Assembly (NCBI GenBank): GCA_964446115.1
Contig: CAYUNE010000045.1
Span: 1-22,691, forward strand
Length of the DNA stretch: 22,691 nt
Reading direction: 5' to 3'
From: CAYUNE01 sp964446115
GTDB lineage: Bacteria; Desulfobacterota; Desulfobulbia; Desulfobulbales; Desulfobulbaceae
The notes beneath the pieces are model-generated. The model searched no databases. It saw only the letters and a program-made list of their open reading frames with translations, and had not been told where the DNA came from. A program made the position numbers and the translations under genes. Below, piece after piece: positions 1 to 7,806 of the stretch (position 1 is the stretch's first letter; each line of letters opens with the position of its first letter).

Positions 1-327
1 ATGGTATTTATGAAAACTAACATGTTGAGTGTTCATCCATACATCTTCAAGTTCGGGGAGAGCCATAAATATGGCTTCAAGCTCCCGGTGCAGCCAGGAT
101 TCCCTGTTATCCATTTCTGGGGAAAGAGAGCGAGTCCCAATATGTTCCAATACTGGCCGGACATTCTGCAGTAAACCATGGATGAGTAATTCGGACTGGG
201 CCTGCCGGGACTTGAAATAGATCCAGACCGAACCAGCCCCAGTCATTGTAACAAAAAGCAGCAACACCACCAGATAGGGAAGGAGAAAGATACGGACAAT
301 GGGAAGGCGGGAGCGGATTTCTGGCAT
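1..327 (-). CDS. N-terminal part of a membrane sensor protein, probably a sensor histidine kinase (partial, runs off left edge)
   Basis: An open frame starts with ATG at 327 and stays open to base 1 (109 codons), so only the N-terminus is visible. It has a short basic N-terminus (MPEIRSRLPIVRIF), one hydrophobic segment at about residues 9-32, then a soluble stretch beginning WIYFKSRQAQSELLIHGL. This stretch looks like the extracytoplasmic sensing region that follows the first membrane helix in many two-component sensor kinases. No kinase motif can be seen because the gene is cut, so the kinase call is inference. There is no clear Shine-Dalgarno before the ATG. The gene lies downstream of the cobalamin operon in the same direction, about 330 bases away, with a possible promoter of its own. 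A chemoreceptor or diguanylate cyclase would look the same over this length. Confidence 0.55.
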   Translation of the reverse strand, partial: MPEIRSRLPIVRIFLLPYLVVLLLFVTMTGAGSVWIYFKSRQAQSELLIHGLLQNVRPVLEHIGTRSLSPEMDNRESWLHRELEAIFMALPELEDVWMNTQHVSFHKYH

Positions 328-654
328 AAATCGATCACAACCCAGGAGCGGATACCCGTGGTAAGTACAGTGGAGCGAATGTATTTTTTGTAACCGCCAT
401 ACAACCCAAACTTTTTTATTTTGAATGATATAATAATGGTCTTCTCTAGAAAATCAACCAGAGGGAAGTCATGATGTGGGCCTGACACTCCCGGGAGGCA
501 TCGGCTTGCCGTAAATGACAAGCCCGTGCAAAGGCCTGCAACGAAGCTGCTTGAGCTGAGCCACTTTAGCCACCGAAGTATAACATCGTTGCTGTCGCCA
601 TGGACATGCGCAAGGACCATCGATGTATTTTAAGTTAGTTACCCCGTTCGTAAG
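328..654. other. Intergenic region between the cobalamin operon and the partial sensor gene
   Basis: No convincing gene is seen here. The region holds a perfect 10-bp palindrome CTCCCGGGAG (488-497), a weak hairpin with 6-bp arms GGCTTG/CAAGCC (about 504-525) and an AT-rich stretch (410-460) that contains a possible promoter for the sensor gene. No hairpin followed by a T tract was found after the operon's last stop codon, so how the long operon ends is unclear. Confidence 0.5.
430..457 (-). promoter_or_regulatory. Possible sigma70-type promoter for the partial sensor gene
   Basis: Read on the minus strand, TTGATT (457-452) and TATTAT (435-430) are separated by 16 bases, close to the TTGACA/TATAAT consensus. 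The predicted start would leave a leader of about 95 bases before the ATG at 327. The surrounding sequence is much richer in AT than the genes. This is pattern matching only. Confidence 0.3.
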
Positions 655-1626
655 CTATATGAGGGCGTAGAGGGCTGCCACCAGGGCGATGCTGAGGGTG
701 CGGAAGCTCTGGCTGAAAAAGATGAGGCGCATGGCCAGGCGGGGTTGGAAGATACCGGCATAGTAGGGGAACTGGTGGCGGATGGCGCGCACCGGCGAGG
801 AGAGGATATTGCCCACCAGAAGCGCCAGCACCACCTGGCGCTGGCTCATGATGCCGTCCTGCAGCAGGGCACCGGCCGCGGCCAGTCCGGCGGTGAACTC
901 GGCGGCGATATGCAGGGCGATGATGGAAAGCGCCTGGGGAGACAGCCGGGAGAGAAAACAGAGGTGGGCGGCCATGAAATGCTCCAGCTGCGTGAACAGG
1001 CCCACGCGGTTGAGGATAAAGAAGAGGATGTAGATGGGCACGGTGAAACGGATCACCCGGGTAATCCTCTTTGTAAACCGCTTCCAGGCCCTGGCCAGGG
1101 CGACCCGAAAGCGCGGCTGTCCCGGACGCTCGGGCGGCTGCACCTCCCCTGTCCCCTGCCCCGTGGGCCCACTGAGCAGTAATCTGCTGATACAGGTGAT
1201 AAAGAGGGTGCGCAGCAGCGCCGCGCCAAAGGTCATGCCGATGTAGATCACCGCCGCGCCCCTGATCAGCGGCACGGTGATGAAAAAGGTGGTGGGCAGG
1301 TGGAGGAAGTAGGTGGGCAGGCTGTTGAAGAGATTGGCCAGCACCAGCTCCCTGGTACTGATCCTTCCCCGGCTGTGGGCTTCGGCAAGCATGGAGTTGG
1401 CCGACACCCCGGAAAAAAAGGCCATGGAAAAACTGGCGCCGGTGATCTCGGAAAGTTTGCCGAAGCGGATGAGCGGCGCGGCCAGCATGGCCATCCTGCG
1501 CGTCCAGTTGAGCAGTTCGATGAGGTTGGCCGCCAGCAGCCCTATACTGATGAAGATGATCAGCCGCGTCAGCGGCCAGCCCAGCTGCTGCCAGAGCAGG
1601 AGGGGGGTCAGGGGATCGCTGCTCAT
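655..1626 (-). CDS. Gate-domain (nucleoside-recognition-like) integral membrane protein at the end of the cobalamin operon
   Basis: A 323-residue, strongly hydrophobic protein with about eight predicted membrane segments, for example residues 20-40, 105-130, 190-210 and 240-275. The stretch FFSGVSANSMLAEAHSRGR (about 70-90) has the small-residue pattern and helix break of the Gate (nucleoside recognition, SpoIIM/FeoB-related) domain, and a similar segment recurs in the C-terminal half, giving a two-fold layout. The ATG overlaps the stop of cbiH (ATGA at 1623-1626), so it is translationally coupled and the last gene of the riboswitch-controlled operon. That context suggests a transporter for cobalt, a corrinoid or a precursor, but the substrate cannot be read from the sequence. 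Gate-domain proteins are also found with nucleoside, iron and other transporters. Confidence 0.7.
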   Translation of the reverse strand: MSSDPLTPLLLWQQLGWPLTRLIIFISIGLLAANLIELLNWTRRMAMLAAPLIRFGKLSEITGASFSMAFFSGVSANSMLAEAHSRGRISTRELVLANLFNSLPTYFLHLPTTFFITVPLIRGAAVIYIGMTFGAALLRTLFITCISRLLLSGPTGQGTGEVQPPERPGQPRFRVALARAWKRFTKRITRVIRFTVPIYILFFILNRVGLFTQLEHFMAAHLCFLSRLSPQALSIIALHIAAEFTAGLAAAGALLQDGIMSQRQVVLALLVGNILSSPVRAIRHQFPYYAGIFQPRLAMRLIFFSQSFRTLSIALVAALYALI

Positions 1627-2420
1627 GGCCGGCCCGATTCCCTCCGCTTCAGGTCATACTTGCCGTGATAGCCCCGCGGGGTGATCATGGTGCCCCCATG
1701 GACAAAGGTGCTGGAGTTGCCGATGATCAGGGTGGACTGCATGGTGATCTCGCCGTCGGCCATCTTTTCCAGGGTGGTGAGGCGGATCTCCTGGTTTTCG
1801 CGCATGGCGCCGGTGACAATGCCCACCGGCGTGTCCTCGTCGCGGTGGCGCAGAAAGATGTCCCGGGCCCAGAGAATCTGGATGGTGCGCTTTTTGGACC
1901 TGGGATTGTAGATCACGGTGACGAAATCGGCCATGGCCGCAGCCTCCAGCCGTTTTTCGATTATTCCCCACGGGGTGAGCAGATCCGAAAGACTGATCAC
2001 CGCAAAGTCGTGCATGAGTGGCGCTCCCAGCAGCGAGGCGCAACTGTTGAGCGCGGCAATGCCCGGGATCACCTCCACCTCCACCCGGCTGTTTTCCTCC
2101 CGGATCAGCTCGAAGACCAGGCCGGCCATGGCATAGATTCCGGGATCGCCGCTGCAGACCAGGGCAACTCGGCCCCCTTTTTCCGCCGCCTGAATGGCCA
2201 GGCGGCAACGCTTAACCTCCTGCATCATGCCGGAGGAGAGAATTTCCTGATCCTCCCGCAGCAGGGGACGGATCAGCTCAATATAGGTTTTGTAGCCGGC
2301 CACGGCATCGGCGGCCTCGACGGCCCGGCGCGCCGCCGGGGTCATATGTTCCACCGAACCCGGCCCGATGCCCACTACGGCCAGGCTGCCTCGGCAATCG
2401 CCACTGTCACGTCTGTCCAT
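1623..2420 (-). CDS. cbiH: Cobalt-precorrin-3B C17-methyltransferase CbiH
   Basis: This 265-residue protein belongs to the tetrapyrrole (uroporphyrin-III C/corrin) methylase family. It has the N-terminal VGIGPGSVEHMT loop (residues 16-27), the GYKTYIELI segment, the SAM-site motif CSGDPGIYAMAG (about 89-100) and PGIAALNSCASLLGAP typical of CbiH/CobJ. CbiH methylates C17 and contracts the ring with delta-lactone formation, giving cobalt-precorrin-4, in the cytoplasm. The ATG at 2420 has an AAGGAAGG ribosome site just upstream on the minus strand. The gene overlaps the end of cbiG by 46 bases and the next membrane-protein gene by 4 bases. Length is normal for the unfused enzyme. There is no fused CbiJ or CbiG domain, as some anaerobes have. 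Confidence 0.93.
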   Translation of the reverse strand: MDRRDSGDCRGSLAVVGIGPGSVEHMTPAARRAVEAADAVAGYKTYIELIRPLLREDQEILSSGMMQEVKRCRLAIQAAEKGGRVALVCSGDPGIYAMAGLVFELIREENSRVEVEVIPGIAALNSCASLLGAPLMHDFAVISLSDLLTPWGIIEKRLEAAAMADFVTVIYNPRSKKRTIQILWARDIFLRHRDEDTPVGIVTGAMRENQEIRLTTLEKMADGEITMQSTLIIGNSSTFVHGGTMITPRGYHGKYDLKRRESGRP

Positions 2421-3373
2421 TTTTCCTTCCTTACCAACAGTTTTCCATATCCGGCGCCGAGAATCGCCGCCGGCTCAGCCACACCCCGGGCGCCCACCGC
2501 CCGCATCACCGCCCTGGAGGTGGAAACGCCTTCCACCGCGTTCAACCGGTCGCGGTGAAAAAAACTCACTTCATACCCGGCGTCGCGGGCGAATGCAAGC
2601 AGACCGGGCTCATCTTTCTTGACGTCGATTGTGGCCAGCGCGGCCACCGCCCTCCGGGAGAGCCGATGTTTTTCACAGGTGGCGTCCAGGGCCTCGCCGA
2701 TGCGGCGGGCGACCGTGCCCCGGTTGCAGCCGATGCCGGCCACCAGGTTGCGCGGAAAGAGCCGCACGCCGCCCGGATTCGGTTGCGCGTCGATGCGGCG
2801 GCAGATGAGCAGGTCCGCCCGCCCGGCCCGGTCAACCATGACGAAGTCGGAGGGGCATTCAACCAGCGGATATTCGCTGTGGACCAGGAGCGAGCCGCGG
2901 TTGACCAGCCGGGCCATGACCCGGGTCAGGGCCGGGTGATCGTCGCAGACTAGGCCCAGCTCCCGGGCCCAGAGATCAACGCCCGTTTGTCCGCACACAT
3001 CCGAGGCCGTGGTGATCACCGCCCGGCCGCCGGTGAGCGCTGCCAGCCGCCGGGCCAGTGCATTGCCTCCGCCCAGATGACCCGAGAGCAGCGAAATCAC
3101 ATTGCCGCCCCGCTCATCCATCACCACCACCGCCGGATCGCTGCGTTTATCCCCAAGCAGCGGCGCCACCAGCCGCACCACAATACCGGCGGCCATGATG
3201 CAGATAATCCCGTCGCACCTGCCCCAGAGTCGGGAGAAGGTTTCCCGGACCCGGCCAGGGGCATAGACGAAATCAGCCCCCAGCGACGCGGCTATCCGTT
3301 TGCCCAGTTGCCGTCCCCCCCGGGTGAGGGCCACCACCGCCAGGGATGCCTCCTCTTTATTTTTCCGTTCCAT
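2375..3373 (-). CDS. cbiG: Cobalt-precorrin-5A hydrolase CbiG
   Basis: A 332-residue protein with the two-part CbiG layout. An N-terminal domain (about 10-110) carries IMAAGIVVRLVAPLLGDK and DERGGNVISLLSGHLGG, a variable middle follows, and a C-terminal CobE-like domain (about 212-332) carries VAGIGCNRGT and the late EGVSTSRA segment. CbiG opens the delta-lactone of cobalt-precorrin-5A and releases acetaldehyde. The ATG at 3373 (MERKNKEEA) is chosen because homologous sequence begins there, although the frame stays open back to 3457 with low-complexity residues. The start overlaps the end of cbiF by 17 bases, and the 3' end overlaps cbiH by 46 bases. The order F-G-H matches the order of the enzymes' steps only loosely, as usual in cbi operons. 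Confidence 0.92.
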   Translation of the reverse strand: MERKNKEEASLAVVALTRGGRQLGKRIAASLGADFVYAPGRVRETFSRLWGRCDGIICIMAAGIVVRLVAPLLGDKRSDPAVVVMDERGGNVISLLSGHLGGGNALARRLAALTGGRAVITTASDVCGQTGVDLWARELGLVCDDHPALTRVMARLVNRGSLLVHSEYPLVECPSDFVMVDRAGRADLLICRRIDAQPNPGGVRLFPRNLVAGIGCNRGTVARRIGEALDATCEKHRLSRRAVAALATIDVKKDEPGLLAFARDAGYEVSFFHRDRLNAVEGVSTSRAVMRAVGARGVAEPAAILGAGYGKLLVRKEKWTDVTVAIAEAAWP

Positions 3374-4136
3374 CTTCCGCGGCCGGTCGATATTCGTGGC
3401 TGAAGCCGCCGTGGTAGAGCCGGGATTCCGGGCCGCTGCCCGTCGCCAGCACCTCACCCACCACGATCATTGCGGTCTTGCGGATGTCGGCCTCCTTCAC
3501 CCGGGAGGCGATATCCGCAAGCGTGCCCCTGAGGCTGCGTTCCCCCTCCCGGCTGGCCTTTTCCACCACCGCCACCGGCGTGGCCGCCGGATAACCGCCG
3601 GCCAGCAGCTCCTCCACCACGGTGTCGATCATGGCCACGGAGAGAAAGATGAGCATGGTGGCACGGGAGGCGGCCAGACGGCTGAGTTTTTCCCGCTCCG
3701 GCACCGGGGTGCGGCCGGCCTGGCGAGTGAGGATCACGGTCTGCGACACCCCGGGAACCGTCAGCTCGATCCCCAGCGCGGCGGCGGCGGCAAAGGCGGA
3801 GGAGACCCCGGGGACGATTTCCGAGGAAATACCCAGCTCCCGCAACCGCTGTATCTGCTCGTGGATGGCGCCGTACAAGGAGGGATCGCCGGTGTGCAGC
3901 CGCACCACCCTTTCCCCCTTTTTGTGTGCCGTTGCCATGAGTTGAACGATCTCTTCCAGGGTGAGGCCCGCCGAATTGACCACCCGGCACCGCAAATCCT
4001 CCACCAGGGCCGCCGGCACCAGACTGCCGGCATAGACGACGAGATCGGCGCGGTCAAGGAGCCTCTTGCCCTTGAGGGTAATCAGTTCCGGATCTCCGGG
4101 CCCGGCGCCGACAAAGATAACGGGATATGATTTCAT
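3357..4136 (-). CDS. cbiF: Cobalt-precorrin-4 C11-methyltransferase CbiF
   Basis: A 259-residue corrin methylase. It starts with FVGAGPGDPELITLKGKRLL (about 8-27), continues with DLVVYAGSLVP, which is diagnostic for the CbiF/CobM branch, then RLHTGDPSLYGAIHEQI and PGVSSAFAAAAALG, and the C-terminal EKASREGERSLRGTL. It transfers a methyl group from SAM to C11 of cobalt-precorrin-4. The ATG overlaps the stop of cbiL (ATGA at 4133-4136), which fits translational coupling. Length is typical. The DLVVYAGSLVP segment and the GDPSLYGAI context separate it clearly from the CbiH and CbiL paralogues in the same operon. Confidence 0.95.
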   Translation of the reverse strand: MKSYPVIFVGAGPGDPELITLKGKRLLDRADLVVYAGSLVPAALVEDLRCRVVNSAGLTLEEIVQLMATAHKKGERVVRLHTGDPSLYGAIHEQIQRLRELGISSEIVPGVSSAFAAAAALGIELTVPGVSQTVILTRQAGRTPVPEREKLSRLAASRATMLIFLSVAMIDTVVEELLAGGYPAATPVAVVEKASREGERSLRGTLADIASRVKEADIRKTAMIVVGEVLATGSGPESRLYHGGFSHEYRPAAEDGTEK

Positions 4137-4879
4137 GGGATAAAGGGTTGTTTGCGTATGAGGATGGTTGAAAAGTAATGGGGATTTTTCACCCGACGGA
4201 TATCGGTATGGATCTTTTCTCCGGCCAGGCCGCAGCGTTCAAAGAGCACGGCACGGCCGGTCAGTCCCAGTTCGTCGAGCAGGGCGATGATGCGCTCCAT
4301 GGCCCGGTGCACCTTCATGAGCACGATGGAGTCGGAACCGAGCAGTACCGCGCGCAGCCGCCGGTCATCAAAGGCGGCGGGAACCACGGTGACCAGATCA
4401 TCCCCCAGTCCCACCGGTATCGCCGCCCGGGCCGAGCAGCCGGACATGGCCGTGATTCCTGGTATGATGGTGATCTCCACCCCGGGCCGCAACTCCCTGA
4501 GAGTGGTGAGAACGTAAAAACCGGTGGAGTAAAGGGCCGGATCCCCCAGGGTGGGAAAGGCGACATCAAGGCCGCGATCCAGGCGCTCCAGTATGGTTTC
4601 CGCCGCCCGTATCCAGGCGGCGGAAACCTCTTCGTCACGCCGGCCGGCCAACCGGATCTTGCGCATGGGAAAGTGGAGCTCGCAGATCTCCTTGGAATCG
4701 AGATCCACCAGTCCCTGGACGATCTTCAGGGCCGTGGAGTTGCCGTCGACCCTGCCCTTGGGCGTTACGATGACGGCGGCTCCGCTCAGGGCGCGCATCG
4801 CCTTGACGGTCATCAGTTCCGGATCGCCCGGTCCGACGCCGACAATGCTGAGCCGGCCGCTTTTCTGCTGAGTGGTCAT
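4133..4879 (-). CDS. cbiL: Cobalt-factor-II/precorrin-2 C20-methyltransferase CbiL
   Basis: A 248-residue corrin methylase with VGVGPGDPELMTVKAMRAL (about 13-31), the CbiL/CobI-specific segment VIVTPKGRVDGNSTALKIV, the motif FPTLGDPALYSTGFYVL (about 113-129) and PGITAMSGCSARA. It methylates C20 of the cobalt-loaded isobacteriochlorin, the first committed methylation of corrin synthesis, so it acts right after cobalt insertion by CbiK. The ATG at 4879 overlaps the stop of cbiET by 4 bases. The frame is open further upstream to 5077, but that part is the antisense-like shadow of cbiT and matches nothing in the family. Confidence 0.94.
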   Translation of the reverse strand: MTTQQKSGRLSIVGVGPGDPELMTVKAMRALSGAAVIVTPKGRVDGNSTALKIVQGLVDLDSKEICELHFPMRKIRLAGRRDEEVSAAWIRAAETILERLDRGLDVAFPTLGDPALYSTGFYVLTTLRELRPGVEITIIPGITAMSGCSARAAIPVGLGDDLVTVVPAAFDDRRLRAVLLGSDSIVLMKVHRAMERIIALLDELGLTGRAVLFERCGLAGEKIHTDIRRVKNPHYFSTILIRKQPFIP

Positions 4880-6087
4880 TTGTGTCCGGTGATAATGGTG
4901 ATGGGATTCATTTTCTCTTCCTCGTCCCTGCCGTAGGTTCGGCGGGTGACGGCAATCGTGCGCATATCCACCCGCAACCCCAGCTCGCTCATGATCCGCG
5001 GCGCCTCCCGCGCCGTCCGCGGCAATACCGAGTTGACCACAAGCCTGCCCCCCGCCGCCAGCCGGGAAACGCAGCAACGGATAATCTCCTTCAGCTTCCC
5101 GCCGCTGCCGCCCACAAAGACCCGGTGCGGATCCGGCAGCGATGCCAGCGCCTCCGGGGCGCGACCGGCCACGGGCCGGACGTTATAGGTCCGGTGGCGG
5201 ATGATGTTTTTTTTGATATTGGCCAGCTCCTCGCCGCGGCATTCCACCGCCGCGACGTGAAGCCCCGGGTTGAGACGGCCGGCAGCCACCGCCACCGAGC
5301 CGCTGCCCGCGCCCACGTCCCAGAAAACGCCGTCCGGCGGCAACCGCAGCCGCTGCAGGGCAGCACCACGCACCTCGTCCTTGGTGATGAGGCCGCGGCT
5401 GCAGGCCAGGTCCTCCTCCCCGGGACCCAGGCGGCAGCCCTGCCGGGACCATGGTTGCCTGAGAAACATGAGATTAAGGGGGCTGAAAGAGCCACCGGCA
5501 ATCTCCTCCAGGCTTCCCCGGACAATGCGTTCATCGGTGAGGCCGAGGTTTTCCAGCACCACGGCCTGCAAAGAGGCGAGGCATTCTCCGTCCCCCAGTT
5601 CCCGCAGACCACTCAGCAGCTCTCCGGCGATCCGCTCCGGCCGGTAGCGCCGGTCGGTGAGGATCATCACCCGGGCATGCCCGAGGATCATGCCGGGAAG
5701 GTAGCCCCCTTCCCTGCCGTGCAGGCTGAGAACGAAGAGATCTTCCCAGGGTTGCCGCAGCCGGGCGCAGGCAAGCTGGATACTGGAAAGCGCCGGCCGC
5801 ACCCGCAGGCAACCGCGGCCGAATCTTTTGATCAGGGTTTTGCCGATGCCGAAAAAGAGCGGATCACCGGAGGCCAGCACCGCCACGTCGCCGCGCTCCA
5901 GGGCGGCCTCCAGGGCGGAGAACATGGGCGGCAGCGGCGCAACCGGGATAATCTCCAGGCCGGATCCCTCGACCAGCGCCCGGTGGCGGCGACCGGCAAC
6001 CACCGCCGCACACCCCTTGAGGAGGGTATCGAACCAGTCGCCGGGATGCTGTTCCCCGGTTATGCCGATGAGATGAATTTCAGACAC
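4876..6087 (-). CDS. cbiET: Fused cobalt-precorrin-7 C5-methyltransferase / C15-methyltransferase-decarboxylase CbiET
   Basis: A 403-residue fusion equivalent to CobL. Residues 1-205 are the CbiE methylase (IHLIGITGE, LASGDPLFFGIG at about 71-82, RPALSSIQLACARL). Residues 225-403 are CbiT, a class I SAM methyltransferase with DVGAGSGSVAVAAG (257-270), AVECRGEELANIKKN and FVGGSGGKLKEII. Together they methylate C5 and C15 and decarboxylate the C12 acetate side chain. The start is GTG at 6087, supported by an AGGAGG ribosome site about ten bases upstream inside cbiD. It overlaps cbiD by 8 bases and cbiL by 4. In Salmonella the two are separate genes, whereas fusion is common in other lineages. 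Confidence 0.94.
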   Translation of the reverse strand: MSEIHLIGITGEQHPGDWFDTLLKGCAAVVAGRRHRALVEGSGLEIIPVAPLPPMFSALEAALERGDVAVLASGDPLFFGIGKTLIKRFGRGCLRVRPALSSIQLACARLRQPWEDLFVLSLHGREGGYLPGMILGHARVMILTDRRYRPERIAGELLSGLRELGDGECLASLQAVVLENLGLTDERIVRGSLEEIAGGSFSPLNLMFLRQPWSRQGCRLGPGEEDLACSRGLITKDEVRGAALQRLRLPPDGVFWDVGAGSGSVAVAAGRLNPGLHVAAVECRGEELANIKKNIIRHRTYNVRPVAGRAPEALASLPDPHRVFVGGSGGKLKEIIRCCVSRLAAGGRLVVNSVLPRTAREAPRIMSELGLRVDMRTIAVTRRTYGRDEEEKMNPITIITGHK

Positions 6088-7168
6088 GGACCAGGACCTC
6101 CTTGCCGGAGCCGATCAGGTAGAGGTTCACCGGCAGTGTTGAAACTTGTTGCGCGTACCTTTTTGCCCGCTCACAGACCATCAGGATGATATCATGCCGC
6201 CCCGCCGCGGTCAGCCGTTCATGGATTTCCCGGGCCGTATTGGCTCCCAGCAGGCCGCGGGCCATGGACCGGTCAAGACCGTGACGGCGCAGAAAATCCA
6301 CCAGCCGGTCCGGTTCCAGGGGACCGTGGCGCACATGGGTCTGGGGAATCTCCAGGGCGGCCTTGCACACCTTGCCCCACATGGCGGCCAGGTGGATGCG
6401 TTGAAATCCCCGGGTGCGGGCCTGCTGCAGGGAAAACTCCAGGTAATCGCCCATCATGGCATAGGCCTCTTCGGGAAAGCCGAGCACCCTCTGGATCACC
6501 CGCTCCGAGGTGCGGCCGGTGGAGAGCACCACCTCGTCAAGCCCCGCGGCCCGGGCCACCTGCATGGAGGCGGTGATGGTTGCGGTCCAGGCCGCAGCCG
6601 ACACCGGCCGAACAATCCCGGTGGTGCCGAGGATGGAAAGCCCGCCCACAATGCCCAGCCGCCGGTTAAGTGTCCTGGCCGCCAGTTCCTCGCCACCGGT
6701 AACCGAAACGGTGACCAGGAAATCGTCCCGGTTCCCGGCGGCTGCCATGGCCTCGGCAAGGGCCTCGCGGATCATCCCCCTGGGACCCGGGTTGATGGCG
6801 GGCGCACCCACCGGCAGCACCAGCCCCGGCTTGGTGACCGTGCCCACTCCGTCACCGGCGGCAAAGAGAATGCGTCCCGATGTCGATGCGGTTGCCGCCC
6901 GGGTGATCCGGCTGATGATCTCGGCGCCGTTGGTCACATCCGGATCATCACCGGCATCCTTGATCACCGCGGCCCAGGCCTCCTCCCCCTCTCTTCCGTA
7001 CATGACCGGAAAAAAGGAGTGGCGGCCGCCGCCGGGAAAGGGAATCTCCACCCGGCGCCGTTTCTCTCCGGTGAGAAGCAGGAGAGCCGCGGCCTTGGCA
7101 GCGGCGGCGGCACAGGCGCCGGTGGTGAAACCGAAGCGCAGCTTTTTTTTGGCGGTTGTTGTCGTCAC
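6080..7168 (-). CDS. cbiD: Cobalt-precorrin-5B C1-methyltransferase CbiD
   Basis: A 362-residue protein with the CbiD signature LRFGFTTGACAAAAAKAA near the N-terminus (about 10-27), VIKDAGDDPDVTNGAEI (about 65-81) and IGIVGG/ILGTTGIVRPVSAAAW in the middle. CbiD puts the C1 methyl group on cobalt-precorrin-5B with SAM. Its fold is unrelated to the other corrin methylases. The start is a GTG at 7168, directly before the conserved region. No ATG is available nearby and the Shine-Dalgarno is weak. It begins 11 bases after the cbiC stop, one of the few small gaps in the operon. Its length and motif order are normal. Confidence 0.94.
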   Translation of the reverse strand: MTTTTAKKKLRFGFTTGACAAAAAKAAALLLLTGEKRRRVEIPFPGGGRHSFFPVMYGREGEEAWAAVIKDAGDDPDVTNGAEIISRITRAATASTSGRILFAAGDGVGTVTKPGLVLPVGAPAINPGPRGMIREALAEAMAAAGNRDDFLVTVSVTGGEELAARTLNRRLGIVGGLSILGTTGIVRPVSAAAWTATITASMQVARAAGLDEVVLSTGRTSERVIQRVLGFPEEAYAMMGDYLEFSLQQARTRGFQRIHLAAMWGKVCKAALEIPQTHVRHGPLEPDRLVDFLRRHGLDRSMARGLLGANTAREIHERLTAAGRHDIILMVCERAKRYAQQVSTLPVNLYLIGSGKEVLVRV

Positions 7169-7179
7169 GGTGGTTGTAT

Positions 7180-7806
7180 TCAGGGATTTGCCAGGCGCAG
7201 GAGCGCGTTGACGGCGGCCACCGCCACCGGGGTGCCTCCCTTGCGCCCCAGGCAGGTGATGTGCGGATACGTACCGGCCACAAGCATCTCCTTGGACTCG
7301 GCGGCATTGACGAAACCAACGGGCACGCCGATGACAAGCGCCGGGGAAAGGCGGCCCGCGTCAATGAGTTCCATGGTTTTCAGCAGGGCTGTGGGCGCAT
7401 TCCCCACCGCCACGATGCCGATATTGTCGTCAACCGCCCGCAAAACCGCGGCCTCGCTGCGGGTGATCCGGCGCTCTCTGGCCAGTTGCACCGTCTCTTC
7501 CTCGGCCAGGCGGCAGACAACCTCGCCGCCTGTTCGACGCAGCAGGGAACGGGTCACGCCGGCCGCTGCCATGGTGACATCCACCAGGATATTTTTCCCC
7601 GAGGAGATGGCGCTGATTCCGGCCTCCACCGCTCCGGGGGAAAAACGGATGATGCGGGCAAAGTCGAAATCACCGGTGGCATGGATGATGCGGCGAACCA
7701 CGGGAAACTGCAGGTCGCTGAAACGGGTCTCGCCCAGTTCCCGGGTGATGATGCGGAAACTCTCGGCCTCGATCCTGTCGGGAGCTATTTTTCGTATGGT
7801 TGTCAT
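7180..7806 (-). CDS. cbiC: Cobalt-precorrin-8 methylmutase CbiC
   Basis: A 208-residue protein of the CbiC/CobH family, which moves a methyl group from C11 to C12 to give cobyrinic acid. RRIIHATGDFDFARIIRF carries the catalytic histidine (His42 with this start), followed by ILVDVTMAAAGV and the C-terminal GVPVGFVNAAESKEML. The ATG at 7806 forms an ATGA overlap with the cbiA stop, as at other junctions in this operon, so it is preferred over a GTG two codons earlier (7812). Neither start has a strong ribosome site. Length is typical. Confidence 0.94.
   Translation of the reverse strand: MTTIRKIAPDRIEAESFRIITRELGETRFSDLQFPVVRRIIHATGDFDFARIIRFSPGAVEAGISAISSGKNILVDVTMAAAGVTRSLLRRTGGEVVCRLAEEETVQLARERRITRSEAAVLRAVDDNIGIVAVGNAPTALLKTMELIDAGRLSPALVIGVPVGFVNAAESKEMLVAGTYPHITCLGRKGGTPVAVAAVNALLRLANP

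Noticed and set aside
504..525. Hairpin GGCTTG/CAAGCC downstream of the cobalamin operon, considered as the operon terminator
   Set aside because: The stem is only 6 bp, with a 10-base loop and no following T run on the minus strand.
243..620. A 125-codon minus-strand frame in the left intergenic region
   Set aside because: It overlaps the start of the more convincing sensor frame in another frame, and its composition is not protein-like; the part beyond 327 covers the likely promoter.
4882..6189. A 435-codon open frame on the plus strand opposite cbiET
   Set aside because: It is a shadow of a strongly conserved gene, with low-complexity composition and no recognisable domain.
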